From Manihot esculenta (taxonomy: Eukaryota > Streptophyta > Magnoliopsida > Malpighiales > Euphorbiaceae), in NCBI RefSeq assembly GCF_001659605.2, contig NC_035164.2:6098543-6162542 (forward strand): a stretch of 64,000 bases of DNA. The letters run 5' to 3'. Below, piece after piece: positions 15,480 to 27,000 of this stretch. Under the pieces are notes generated by a model. The model worked only from the letters and a program-made list of their open reading frames with translations. It did not search any database and was not told the origin of the DNA. How positions within the stretch are numbered: the stretch's first letter is position 1; each line of letters begins with the position of its first letter. The position numbers and the translations under genes were made by a program.

Positions 15480-18297
15480 AATTTTTCTCTCGTAAGTCTT
15501 TTAGTTTTTTGAAGAATAGTCTTCTCTTCTGTCGAGCTTGTGGCTTCCCCTGTCTAAAAGGGGCAGAGGAAGCTACCTTCCTCATGTGAGTTTTTCTCTC
15601 CCCCTCTGGGAGGGAGCTATAGATAGATGGTTTTGCATTTGTTTGTGTTTTTTTTCTAGTTTTTTTGTTGCAGGTGGGTTTCATGGTATAAAGATTTGTA
15701 AATCCTTGCAATGGTGTGGGCTGTAAATCGACAAGGGTGGGTTTAGCAGTGATTTTTTTCTGGGGCCAATATTAGGGGTTTAAGTCATCACAGTGACCTT
15801 GAAATCAGATGGTGAAGGAAGTTCTTGCCACTACCCTTTTAAGGCTCCAAAACAATGTTTGACTCTTGTCTTGGACTTTTAGATCTATACAAGCCTATCT
15901 CAGTGTCTCTGTAATGATTCGAAAAATAGATCACTACTGGCGTTAGGGTTCAGGTCAACTTAAAGTCACCGGAGCCCATAGCAGGGCTGATATATATTCT
16001 GTTATACATGATATAATTTCAAACATTATCATAAAAATATATAAAAATATTTTCATCTCATGAACCAAATTTGACATATGCATACAACATAACTGAAAAC
16101 ATAAAATCTATACTAAAACTCTTATCAAATGCTCCAATATGGTCGTCATTATATATCTTGGTTTACTTTTAACATAGTTTAACTTTCAAAATTTTTACAT
16201 AATAGGATTATGAACAAGGGATTATAAAAGAAAATACGGGTGAAGCACAATTCTAATTCACAATATGTATTACATATCCACAACTATACTATTATATCAG
16301 AATTATACCATACAACACTGCTGACCTCCCAAGCTAATTCTGGTCCTGCAAACCTAGGATTAGAAGAAAGGAATAAGGTACAAAATTCTAGTGAACAGAA
16401 ACATAATCATAAAACAGTTTAATAAAATATATAATCGTATGAATGTGTAACAATACAAATAATTCACATCAAGATAGACTTGTCACCTATAACCCTCCAT
16501 AATTATAATAGTGTTCGATCCACAACGGGTACTCCTCAAGACTTCCTTTTAAATATAATATAACATATCCATAGTGTCAGGAGCGTAGAATGGACAACCA
16601 TGATATTTCTCTTACATAATGCTAGGAGCGTAGGATGAGCAACTCTAATCTTTCTATATTCATCATATCATAGCATCGTCGAGGGTTAGTGGGTTATTCT
16701 GACATCCATCCACAACAATTAATCGTGTAATGCATCATATTCATAAATCCTTATGCAAAACAACCTAATCATATATACATGGCATTCAGGATGCATGAGT
16801 ATGCTTAAAATGCTTGATTTCTTAAAAATAATAGTTTAGTTTAATTCTACTAACTTCTTGCTGACGCGAGCCTAACTCTGAAACAGTTGTTTCATTGTCG
16901 GCCTCTATGGTCTTTCAAGTTCGATCCTATACAGATAGACTTAGATGAGAGACTAAACATAATTTTTACAATTTTTAAAACTACTGGACATAGGTTCGGT
17001 AGCTTAAAGTTCCTTTACAGATCCGAAGATTAAACTTTCTGAGACAGGTTAGGATGCCAAAAGGCAAACTTCACAGACAGATTCGACGGCCGAACCTTGC
17101 TTCGGCGATCAAACTTGAATTCTTCTACAATACAAAACCCAATTCTACCTTAGCCAACAATCACCCAAATGTGAACAAAGCCCACATGAGACAGTTCACA
17201 AGCAACCATTCACAAATCAAAACATAAGAAACACTTAAAACTATCCTAAATTTCATCATGCATTAATAACACAAGAAAACATCCATTATCTAAAAATTAA
17301 AAATTTAATCCCAAAATATTTAAAAGATCTTGTATACATCATCAAACTATTGAAACCACTTATCCTTCTTAACTCAAGCAATAAAAGAGAGGCAAGGATT
17401 ATAACTTATCTCTTAGAAACACAATAATCACAGCAACTAAGAACTCAAAGAAAAGGATAAAATAATTTTCGAAGGGTCCCAAAAAATTAAAACTTGAAAA
17501 ATTCAACTTGATTTTTTAAAATAAAGGTAAAACTCATGAATTTAGGATTTATAGAAAACTCAAAGTAAGAATCATTAAGAAGTTTTAGGCTTACCTCTAC
17601 CCGAAAGAAGAAAGAATAACTTCTCTTGAATCAGGTTAGAGGCCTTTAATAACTTGATTTGGTAGCTTATGTTCGGTAGTCAAATCATCAAGATTCGAAA
17701 TCTTAATGATTTATTTTTCACTTTTTTTAACACATTATAAAATGTTTAAAATTTATTTTATAGAAAAGTTTATTTTATTTTTTGATTTTGAAATTCTAAA
17801 TTTCGATTCAGATTCTATTAAAAAGTTAGAATTCTGACACTGAAATTTAGCCGGATATTATATATGTCCTGTCCCAACTGGATCTCCTGTTTCGTCTTCA
17901 ACAGTGAATCTTGCATGTGACGGGACTGGATTTTGGGGTGTTGTTCTCATGGTTTTAGGCTTCTGGCACTCAAATCGAGCTGGAGTCTTTTAATCTTTGG
18001 CTTTGGTGTTGTCATTTCCTTCCTGGTTCTGCTCTTCTGTGTTTATGTTCTTTGCTACGGTGGTTGATTCCAGGGACGGCAACTCTAGACCACAAGGAAG
18101 CTGGGTTGGTGGTGGCGATGCTTGAGTGTATCTCTGCCCTTAGTTTAGGGTTTTCATTGTTGGACTTCAGCCTTGTCTTATTGGGTCTTGCTCTAGGCCC
18201 AAATGCTTTTTCTTTGTTTTTATCTTGAGAATATGTAACTTGGGGTTTAACACCAGTTTAATGAACCTATCTTCTCTAAAAAAAAAAAAAAAAAAAA
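15480..18297 (+). mobile_element. Possible 5'-truncated LINE-like retroposon with poly-A tail, split by a solo LTR
   Basis: A 20-nt poly-A run at 18278-18297 ends a segment (17864-18277) of unusual TG-rich composition, whose last part (AATGAACCTATCTTCTCT before the A run) resembles plant LINE 3' ends. The matching left part lies before the solo LTR, at about 15480-15909. No target duplication or reverse transcriptase frame was found, so the call rests on the tail and composition. Confidence 0.4.
15910..17863 (-). repeat. Old solo LTR of the Tekay-type family
   Basis: The left end TGTAATGATTCGAAAAAT and following text (GGTCAACTTAAAGTCACCGG, then CCATAGCAGGGCTGA) align by eye with the start of the 2321-bp LTRs at 48778 and 56486. 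The right end GCCGGATATTATA matches their GCCGGGTATTACA. Internal landmarks are also present: the GCTAGGAGCGTAGGATG repeats near 16620 and a decayed TTCGACGGCCGAA near 17080. Most differences look like C-to-T or G-to-A changes. No internal region follows, so this is a solo LTR, about 1.95 kb long. The orientation follows the Tekay element. Confidence 0.75.
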
Positions 18298-18516
18298 GCT
18301 TAAGCCATTCCTAAAGAATCTTAATAAATAAGAAGTGCAGTAGGAACATTTTATTTATCATAAGGATTTTTTTTTTCTTTGAAAAAAAGAAAGAGAACCC
18401 ACCAAGATAGAAGTTCTCCCAGCATTTCATCATCAGTACTGTTACAGAAATTCCTAGTGAACACATCTAGCCATTTAGTATATCACAGAATTTTCGATAA
18501 AAAGTTGCAGTTGAGA

Positions 18517-20822
18517 TTAATTATAAGGATAAGGGAGTATTGCAATATGGTTATGAGCCACAGTTCCAATCCACAGCCTCCCTTTCACTTCTCTAACTTC
18601 ACTCACTAGCTTCATCACTACACCTTTTGGATCTTCTACAACTTCCAGGAGTTCTCCATTCTCACTAAACAGTGTTATAACAGTGTACATTCTCATCCCC
18701 ATTACTCTTGCTAATATGCTCATTTGCATCGGTATCCGGAAATAGATGCTCCTCATCCATGGATTGTGTGTGAGAACCCCTTCAGCTGAAGCCCTGTAAC
18801 AATCTAATGCTATCCAGAATTGTGCCTCATCATTCATTCTTACATTGTTTGGAAAACCTGGCAGGTCAGCTACAAGTTCCACTCTTCCAGTTTTTTTGGT
18901 GGAACCATTGATTATGGTAGAATCTACATACAACGATTAGATATGAACCATTGATTATGGTGGAATCTACATACGATCCACTATAATCAATGGCTATAAT
19001 AAAATCATTATACATACAGTTGCATTGGTAAAATTTCTCCTTTCCTAAAGCTCGGCCATTTTTTTTTTGGGTTAAAAGGGTTTTATATAAAATATTTTTT
19101 TCTTTTAGCAGCATGCATATTCTTCTTTACCTACAATTGGTAGTCTCAGTGAAGAGAAGGGAACTTTGGTCCTTAGAGAGCTGAACTCCATTTGGAAATG
19201 CCAATCCATCCAACACAACATGAGTAGTTTTGGTTTGTGGATCATATCCAAGAAGCCTACTAGTAGCTTCTCCTCCAAGCAAAATGAAGAAATGGTTCCT
19301 GCAAAAGATGAAGAATTATTGGATTCAGCCCTCTGAAAATCAAAAACTAACAACAGCAATTGTGTCCACTCACACTCTGTCATATCTCTTGCTTGTGTCT
19401 GTAAAGAAGATGGAGCCATTCTCATGAATGTCGTCAAGATCATAGGCGAAGAGTATTTGGTCTCCTGCTGCATGAGTTGCCAAAGGAACAGCAACTCCTC
19501 CTTCTGGTCCAACTACCAGAAGCCCATAATAAGCATCGGCTATGTATAAATTTCCAGTCTTTTTGTCGAACCTTAGGCCTAGTGGACGACCACATTGCTT
19601 CTCATGCTTCCGTTGCTTAGCTGTGGTTGAATCTACACCTCTTGCACAACGCTTCTCTGACCTTTCAGAGCCAAATCCCAACATTAAGTATTAGCATGTA
19701 TCATGCTGTCAATTGTCTATGTCTGAAGTGTTCATTAATGATAATAAGGCTAAATGCATCATCTGGCCTTTGATTTTTACATAAAAAATCAATTGGCATT
19801 TTTAATAATTTCATTGTTCATATTTAACATCTCATCTTGCAAATACGTTACTTAGACGTGAATTATATACATCTTGACTTTTCAGAATTAAATAGTTATA
19901 TTTTATAAATTTTAAAAATTAAAAAATTATATTTTTATAAAAGTTTAGTATATCCAGGGCTAATTGATGTTTTTGTCCTAATAAAGATAATTTGGTGGGT
20001 GGATTATTCCCATAATCAATTTGCAAATTAGAAAATTATTATTTGATCCCCAATAAAATTCATTAGTTATTTTTTCAGTTTTAAAAAATATATAACGTTA
20101 CTGAGGTTTTAAAAATTCTAATAAATTATTCATTTTATTAATTTTAGCTATTAAATATTATAAAATTTATAATATTTTCAATACGAAAAGATTAATTAAT
20201 AATCATTTTTACAAATTTGAGAGAACTAATAAAATTTTTTTGTACTATAGGAACTAAATAATAAAATATTTAACAGCTAAAACTAACCGAATAACTAATT
20301 AGTAAATTTTTAAAAAATTTTAAAAACGTTTTAAAGTATTTTTTAAAATTGAGAGACCGATTAATAAGTTCTCTCGTACTACAGTGATTAAATAGTAAAA
20401 TTTTCTCTTTGTTTTGGGTGTTATTTAGCTTCATTATTAATCCAGGACTCACCAGTTTGCAGTAACAAGAGCAAATGTTTCCCATCCAACAGCCTCTCCC
20501 ATCCATCTAACAACACGACCATCAGCAAGTCCAGTGTAAGGACCACAACCGAAGCTATCAAACTCCAAAGATTCAGGGCCAAAAACTTGATCCTCAAACT
20601 CTAATCTCCCATTCCCCAAACGACCTTTTTGGTCTCTTGGCCACTTGTCCATGACTTGCTTGTAAGGTGCAATGTCATGCTTGACAGGCCTGAAGTCATG
20701 GCGCCCAAGAGGACCCATCTTAAAGGGATCCATTAATGAATCCTAAGGCAAGTGTAAGAAAAAAACAAGAGTGGATGCTGCAAGAAAATGCCCTCTCTCT
20801 GTAAGAAGCTTTTCTTCTCCAT
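18517..20822 (-). pseudogene. Strictosidine synthase-like (SSL) pseudogene
   Basis: Exons on the minus strand: exon 1 about 20822-20450; exon 2 about 19661-19366; exon 3 about 19294-19120; exon 4 about 18890-18517. The protein text is that of plant SSL proteins, secreted six-bladed beta-propellers: GPESLEFDSFGCGPYTGLAD, CGRPLGLRFDKKTGNLYIAD, LDGLAFPNGVQLSKDQ and VELVADLPGFPNNVRMN. Introns between exons 1-3 still splice in frame. It is broken in two places. The N-terminal signal-anchor region is spread over several frames: one from the ATG at 20822, others in the next 85 bases, then MDPFKMGPLG from 20733. The first dozen or so codons of exon 4 are replaced by a local repeat (18900-19060) without an in-frame acceptor. 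SSL proteins related to LAP3 act in pollen wall formation, but true strictosidine synthase activity is not implied. Confidence 0.85.
18903..18975. repeat. Short direct repeat at the broken exon 4 of the SSL pseudogene
   Basis: AACCATTGATTATGGT with GAATCTACATAC after one variable base occurs twice, about 50 bp apart, and a partial inverted match (CACTATAATCAATGG) follows at about 18979-18993. The repeat sits where the exon 4 acceptor and first codons should be. Confidence 0.7.
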
Positions 20823-21315
20823 GTATAGATGATGGAAAGCTTTGTTTCATGCAGATAATGAAACTTGAGTGATGCTAAGGTGAGGGATAAGTAACTAACT
20901 TTGGAGGGATTTGATATGATGGAAAGTCAACAACATGCAGGATTTGTGATGGGTTTTTGAGGTTTGAAGTAGGTTATGTTCTATTGAACATTTTTTTTTT
21001 CTCTTTAGCTCTTGTCTTTGTGTTGTTGTTGAGGAAGCAAAATCTTGTCCTTAGATTATTAATCTAAGATGACATTTACAAAATGGTTTTTTTTTTTGAA
21101 ATGCATGAATTGCATTGTTTGCTTAATTGATTTCATGCATGAATCAGTTTTGTGTGGTAAAGATTTCAGTAGCTTTCACATACAATTAGTGCAATTGTAC
21201 AATTAATGCAACTTATCAAGAGAAAAGGCAAACAAGCTGAAAGGGTGAGCGGGCGTGTGCATGCGTAATGTGGTGGTCTATCATGAAGCAACTTTAAGTT
21301 GAGGTTTTTTCAGAG
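20823..21315. other. Intergenic, upstream of the SSL pseudogene
   Basis: Contains what would have been the SSL promoter. No other feature recognised. Confidence 0.45.
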
Positions 21316-22520
21316 CACCGTCCAAAGGTGTTAGGACCAAGGATCCCCATAATCTGAAGAAAAATTGGCTTTACGGGTTGTTGGAGCCAATTCTGCATTT
21401 GGGCCTGTGTGGCAGCCCAAATGAGGTTCAACGGGCTAATGTTGCTGGTTGCAAGGTGAAAATGCCAACTGGGGCAGATTTGCCAGCAGACAAATTGAAC
21501 GGGCCTGTGGGTGCTAGAGGGAATTGGCATAGTTGGGAAAACAGGTAGGCTTACAAGCCAAGAGAGCTAGCAAGCGAGGTTCACTGGGAAACTGGGCTAG
21601 GCGTGGAGCCCAGCAGGCCAGATGAGCTGAACAAGGCAATAGAGGTGATTTGGCGAGTGGCAGGCCCAACGGGGTGCAATTGGGCCAGCCCAGCATGGGG
21701 AAAGGTGCTAGAAGCTAGGGGGCGTAGTCAGATGGAAGGAGGTTCAATAGGGCTGGAGCATTCGAGAAGGTTCTAGGGGCATCCAGAGATGTCCAGGCGC
21801 AAATGAGGTCCATTGGGCACGTTGGCAGGCTGCGCGCGCAGAGGGACGTTGGTAGGCTGCATGCACGGGATCAGGCTGGTAGGCCGCGCGCGTGGGCAGC
21901 CTGCCAGCAGCCTCCCACGCGCGAAAATGAGATTCACACAGGCTGAAGGACGCGCGAAGTTTCTAGAAGCTACGAGGATTCTCCAGGCGCTGCTGGAAGC
22001 TGCTAGGCGCGAGCAGAGTAGCATGGGTGGGCCAAGGACGCACAGGGCGCGCGGGCACGTGGCATGCCAAAATGAGGTTCATAGCTGCCAGAAAATTTCA
22101 GAACGTTCCAAACACGTGGCAAGTCACCAACCACATGATTTAGTCGGTCAAACACCTCATTTGCCTATAAATATCCCCACTGGCAGAATGTTAAGGAGAA
22201 TGGAAGCCTCCTACACCTAAAGAGCCATAAGAATACCTTGTAAACACTTTGTAGAGCATTTATGAGCTTTGTTGTATTCTTGCCTTGTAAAATTTTCCTA
22301 AGTGTTAATATAAAATCCATTTCTCCAATTCTCTTCCCTTCTAGCTAGTTTTAGCTTGTGTTGCTTCCTTCATCCCATAAGAGTTGGTTTAGCTCTTCAC
22401 AACCCTTTAGTTACTTTCTGCTGTGTGTTGTGATGTTAAGGTTGACTTAGCTCGACGGACTGAGTTAAGTGCCACACTGCTGGAGTGATTTTTGGGGTTG
22501 GAATTGCTCAGCACGTGACA
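21316..22520 (+). repeat. Left LTR of the non-autonomous element
   Basis: About 1.2 kb. It includes TGCCTATAAATATCCCC (22151-22167), a TATA-box-like CTATAAATA expected for an LTR promoter. The right end, GTGACA then AG, adjoins the primer-binding site. The left terminus is placed where similarity to the right LTR begins. Confidence 0.65.
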
Positions 22521-23018
22521 AGTGGTATCAGAGCCAATTTTGCCACGTTCTGGTTGGCTGGCAGCAACAGCACAGTGAGGTTCATCCTGCTAAAGCAAAG
22601 CACTCTAATACTAGGGATAAGTGGTATCAAAGCAGATTTTTGCCGAGGTTCACAGTGAGGTTTGTCACTGCTGCGAAGTGAGGTTCAGTTGGGCGAAGAA
22701 GCCACTGTTGCGAAGATATTGGAGGCAGCGGAGGTTCATTTACCGAGATACTAGAGTGTCGTTGGTGTCACGGCTTCAGTGAGGTTCAGCTTGCCATAGT
22801 AAGGTTACGTCCAGCTTGATTCTAGGCAAGAGTCTGCCAGGATCATTGGAGCGCTGGTTTGGCAGAAATTCGAAGTGAGGTTATTTCTGCCAGTTTTCGG
22901 GGCTAGTTGCTGAGCAGTTTCGGCAAGGGTGATTTTTGGCTGCAAAAGAACAGTCCAGCGAGGTTAACCTGTCCAGAATTGTGAGGTTCATTTATGGGAG
23001 CTACCACCAAAGGAAAAG

Positions 23019-23351
23019 GTGGATGGTGCCAAGGACAAGAGGTCCAAAGTAGCTGAAAGTCCGAGGGAAGTGGTTTTGCCAAAGCAAGGGAGGCGTAGGC
23101 GACGATGCTTGAGGAGGAGCAAAAGTAGGTGCAAAGCTGAGGGGATGGCAAAGTCACCTAGCCACAAGGAGGAGGGGAATGCTACTAGTGCACTTGAGGA
23201 GAAGGCTGAAGGCAACACTTCGTATGTAGACGGACATACGAAGAGGTCCTCCACAACTTCGGACAATAGTGATGCGAAAAGGTCCAAAGTTTGCTCAAGT
23301 GGTATTGGGCAAGCGAAGAAGACGCGACGAGAGCGTCGCGGGTATGAGTAG
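23019..23351 (+). CDS. Unrecognised highly basic ORF in the non-autonomous LTR element
   Basis: 110 codons, very rich in Lys, Arg and Ser, with several basic clusters (KQGRRRRRCLRRSKSRCK near residues 23-40 and KKTRRERRGYE at the end). No zinc knuckle or gag core is seen. It may be a decayed gag nucleic-acid-binding tail, or simply an open stretch. There is no homology I can name. Confidence 0.25.
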   Translation: MDGAKDKRSKVAESPREVVLPKQGRRRRRCLRRSKSRCKAEGMAKSPSHKEEGNATSALEEKAEGNTSYVDGHTKRSSTTSDNSDAKRSKVCSSGIGQAKKTRRERRGYE

Positions 23352-23447
23352 GGGAGAATATCACGGTCCAAAGGTGTTAGAACTAAAGATGCCCATAATC
23401 TGAAGGAAAATTGGCTTTACGGGTTGTTGGAGCCAATTCTGCATTTG

Positions 23448-24370
23448 TTACAAGGCAAGAATACAACAAATCTCACAAATGCTCTACAAAGTGTTTACAA
23501 GGTATCCCTATAGCTCTTTAGGTGTAGGAGGCTTCCATTCTCCTTAACATTATGCCAATTGAGGTATTTATAGGCAAATGAGGGTGTTTGGTCGACTAAA
23601 TCACGTGGTTGGTGACTTGCCAGGTGTCTGGCTCTGTTTGGGTGGTTTGGGAGCTGTTTGGCACGTTCTGGAATTTTTTGGCAGATTCTGGCAGCTATGA
23701 ACCTCGTTTTGGCATGCCACGGGCCCGCGTGTCTTTGGCCCGCTCGCGCCACTCAGCCCGTGCCTAGCATCTTCCAGCAGCGCCTGGAGAATCCTCGCAG
23801 CTTCTAGAATCTTCGCGTGTCCTCCAGCCCGCATGAACCTCATTTCCGCGCACGGTCTGCCAGTGGCCTCCCACACGCACGGCCTACTAGCCTGCTCCCA
23901 TGCGCGCGGCCTACCAATGTCCCTCTGCGCGTGCGGCCTGCCAACGTGCCCATTGGACCTCATTTGCGCTTGGACATCTCTGGATGCCCCTGGAACTTTC
24001 TCGAATGTTTCAGCCCCATTGAACCTTCTTCCATCTAGCGACGCCCCCTGGCTTCCAGCACTTTCCCCCGTGCTGGGCTGGCCCAATTACACCCCATTGG
24101 GCCTGCCACTCGCCAGATCACCTCCATTGCCTTATCCAGCCCGTCTGGCTTGCTGAGCTCCACGCCTGGCCTAGTTTCCCAGTGAACCTCACTTGCTAGT
24201 ACTCCTGGCCTGCAAGTCTGCTTGTTTTCCCCAACTGTGCCGGTTCCCTTTGGCACCCATGGGCCCATTCAACCTGTCTGCTGGGCAATCTGCCTCCGTT
24301 GGCATTTTCACCCTGCAACCAGCAGCATTAGCCCGTTGAACCTCATTTGGGCTGCCACACAGGCCCAAAT
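23448..24370 (-). repeat. Inverted LTR arm
   Basis: Reverse complement of the left LTR segment 21404-22290. It starts at TTACAAGGCAAGAATACAAC, matching GTATTCTTGCCTTGTAA near 22274-22290, and ends with CAGGCCCAAAT, matching ATTTGGGCCTG at 21404. It could pair with the left LTR into a hairpin with a loop of about 1.1 kb. Confidence 0.85.
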
Positions 24371-24535
24371 AATAAATTAAAATAAAAATAATTTATAATA
24401 AATATAAATATGACTATTTTAGATAATTTTATTATTTGCTACTCTTTTCATTTTGATATAATATAAATTATATATAAACTTAAAAAAATAAAAAAAACTA
24501 TATGATTTGTTATAGATAATAATTCAATCAAATTA
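24371..24535. other. AT-rich spacer
   Basis: No feature seen. Confidence 0.4.
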
Positions 24536-24913
24536 ATATTTGATTAAATAATTTTTATTTTATTTCTAAATATAATATATTATAAAATTTTACTTTTTTT
24601 CTTAACATGTTAAAATACGGTACTTTTTAATAGTATTATTATAAAAATTTTAATAATTTGATAAAACTTGAATTTTTTTTCATTTTTATGAAATCGTTAT
24701 AATTTTTGTGAGTCAGAATTTTTTTTTTTGAAATGTTTCGAATTATATTAAAAATCATTATAACAATTTAAACAGAAAAGGATTAAGAATTTAAAAATTT
24801 ACATAAAAATTTTGAATTATCTACCTAATAAGATTATTTTTTAATTTTAACTAAAATTATTTATTAAAATAATCTCATCAATAAAACTATAAAAATATTT
24901 AAGTGATATGATA

Positions 24914-27000
24914 TTGATATTGTCGAAATAAAATTGTGCCGCGATTGGCTAATGTGGAAGAAAGAGAAATTGAGGTGGTTAGCGTCTATGACAATCATTT
25001 CGACACTCGAATCAGTAAATTGAAGATAAAAGCGGATATAAAAAAGTTGCTTAAAATTCAAGAGTAGTAATGTAAAAAATGCGTACCTTGATTTCAACGA
25101 TCGTTAGTTTTTATACCGTAAAAAGATAGAGTTAATTATAGTATTTTTTAAAAATTTAGCTGGTACCAGCTAATTAATAAGAGATCCCTTCGGCTAATTG
25201 ATCGGGGATCCCATGATTACAGAGGTAACGTGGGTCTGCCTGCTAACGATAATTTTATGTGAAGATTCAACCTATTCAGGAGAGGGCGTTTTCGGCAGAA
25301 ACTTGCCTAGCGATTAGCCGCCTTATAGCGTTTTTGGTAGAAACTCACATTTGGTTTTTGGTTTTGCTTTTGACTCATCCTTTTATTCTCTCTCAAAGCT
25401 TGAACTTCATCATGCAACCTAATGTACTTCTGGGATTTGCCTATTAGCTGTTGACACGTAGCAACTGGGTTCTTGATTAGGGAATCCATAAACTTGACAT
25501 CGCGTATTTCTTTCTTCAATGCTTCACATGATATCTCATGATTTAATTTCTCCATCTATATTACTTCTGCATTAAACCGTGAGATAAAACTCTTTAAAGA
25601 CTCGCCCTCTCCTTAGCGGATCTTTTACATGTCAGAGGAGAATTTTTTAGGAGGTATACAAGTAATAAACTTAAATTTAAATAATATAGTGAATTGTGTG
25701 AAGTTTTGAATTAAACCTGGACTCAGATGTTAGTATTATTTTTGAGTCAAATATGTAAGTTTTGATGGAAACACTAGACACAACACAAAGTCGTTGACAT
25801 TCTAAAGTTGCATGATCATCCTAAAGATCGCGAGGTAACTTTTGGGATCTACTGTTCCATCATATTTGTCCAGACTTAACAGCTTGAACTTGGTTGGAAA
25901 AGTTTATGCTAAGATCTTTTCTGATAGAGGTGAGACATCGTCTAAGCCATAGTCCTCCTCCTGCTCCTTCTAGTACCTTTGCACAGCTCGAATCAGCTTC
26001 CAATTAACGAGCCTCATCCGATGACTCTTCATCCTCCAGTTTGGCCTTCCCTTTGGACTGCGCTTGGATCACTTCTATCCGAGTTCTTGGGGTATTAATG
26101 GAAGCATCCTTCCTTCCCTTGAGAGCCATTAATGATACTTCCTCCCGAGCTTTGCATTGCTCGAAAGTAGCCTATAACCTTTTGATGTATTAGAGTATTT
26201 GCCCTTGGAGATCTGCTTTGTTGACTATAGAGGATGTGATTTGTCCACTATTAGGAGCGGAAGAAATGATAGTACCCTCATTAATAGCAACCTTAGTAGT
26301 AGTTTGTGAACGGTCATTTCGAGAGTGAGAAGAAAAATATTTCTTTTTAAGAGAAAGAGGGTAAGAGACTAATTTTAATTTAAATGAACAGAGAGAATTC
26401 AATGAAATTTCCGACTACGGAACCAAATGATGTTGTCAAAATGAAATTATGCTGCAATTGTCTAATTTGCAAGAAAGAGAAAGTAAGTTGGTTTGCGTCT
26501 ACGGTAGCCACTCTGATAGTCAAGTCAGTAAACTGAAGACAAGGACGAATGTAAAAAACTATTTAGAATTCAAGAGTAGTTGTATAAGAAATGTGTACTT
26601 TAATTTCTACAATCATTAGTTTTTATACCGTAAGAAGATGAAATTAATTATAACATTTATTGGAAATTCGATTGGTACCGGCTAACTGATAAGAGATCTC
26701 TCGGGCTAATTGATCAGAGATCGTGTGATTACAGACGTAACGGGATCTGCCTACTAACAATAACTTTATGTGAAAACATCCGGATACTATGGTTTCCGAA
26801 TCTTTCTTTCCACGGTCTGCCTACTAACGATAATTTTATTTGAAAACTCCACTTATTTAGGAGAGAGTGAGTCTTAATGAAAATTTGGATACTATGGTTT
26901 CCGAATCTTTCTTTCCATAGGTAAAACTGCATATTGACTTACTATACATTTGCTACATGACCCTATCTTATGGTTACAATTCATAACTTATTTTGAGCAA
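24914..27000 (-). mobile_element. Internally deleted Tat-type retrotransposon, relative of 1-7290
   Basis: Two LTR-like blocks (24914-25283 and 26432-27000) flank a gag-only interior on the minus strand. The blocks share GATTACAGA(G/C)GTAACG and a GCTAATTGATC(G/A)GGGATC-like part. No pol remains. A local duplication containing CCGAATCTTTCTTTCCA is present at 26760-26925. Confidence 0.65.
25307..26330 (-). pseudogene. gag fragment of the deleted Tat-type element
   Basis: 25555-25307 reads as the gag core segment ISCEALKKEIRDVKFMDSL, similar to the gag at 5291-4824 (IACEALKKGTCNIKFMDY). A LDKYDGTVDP-like block is visible near 25870. Stops and frameshifts throughout. Confidence 0.6.

Larger units (their letters stand above)
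21316..24370 (+). mobile_element. Non-autonomous LTR retrotransposon with a rearranged right LTR
   Basis: The left LTR is about 21316-22520 and is followed by a primer-binding site, TGGTATCAGAGCC at 22523-22535 (initiator-Met tRNA type). An 800-bp internal region follows without gag or pol motifs and ends in a purine-rich GTAGGGGAGAAT at 23347-23358. The right LTR restarts in direct orientation for about 85 bp (23364-23447; CGGTCCAAAGGTGTTAG also occurs at 21319). The rest, 23448-24370, is the reverse complement of about 21404-22290. The terminal 220 bp of the LTR are missing. The two arms are roughly 85-90% identical by eye. Confidence 0.75.

Noticed and set aside
21813..22220. 135-codon plus-strand frame in the left LTR of the small element
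   Set aside because: LTR sequence. The inverted arm encodes an altered, shifted version, and no domain is present.
22523..22535. TGGTATCAGAGCC as part of a tRNA gene
   Set aside because: No cloverleaf around it. It is a primer-binding site next to an LTR, as is 56470-56482.
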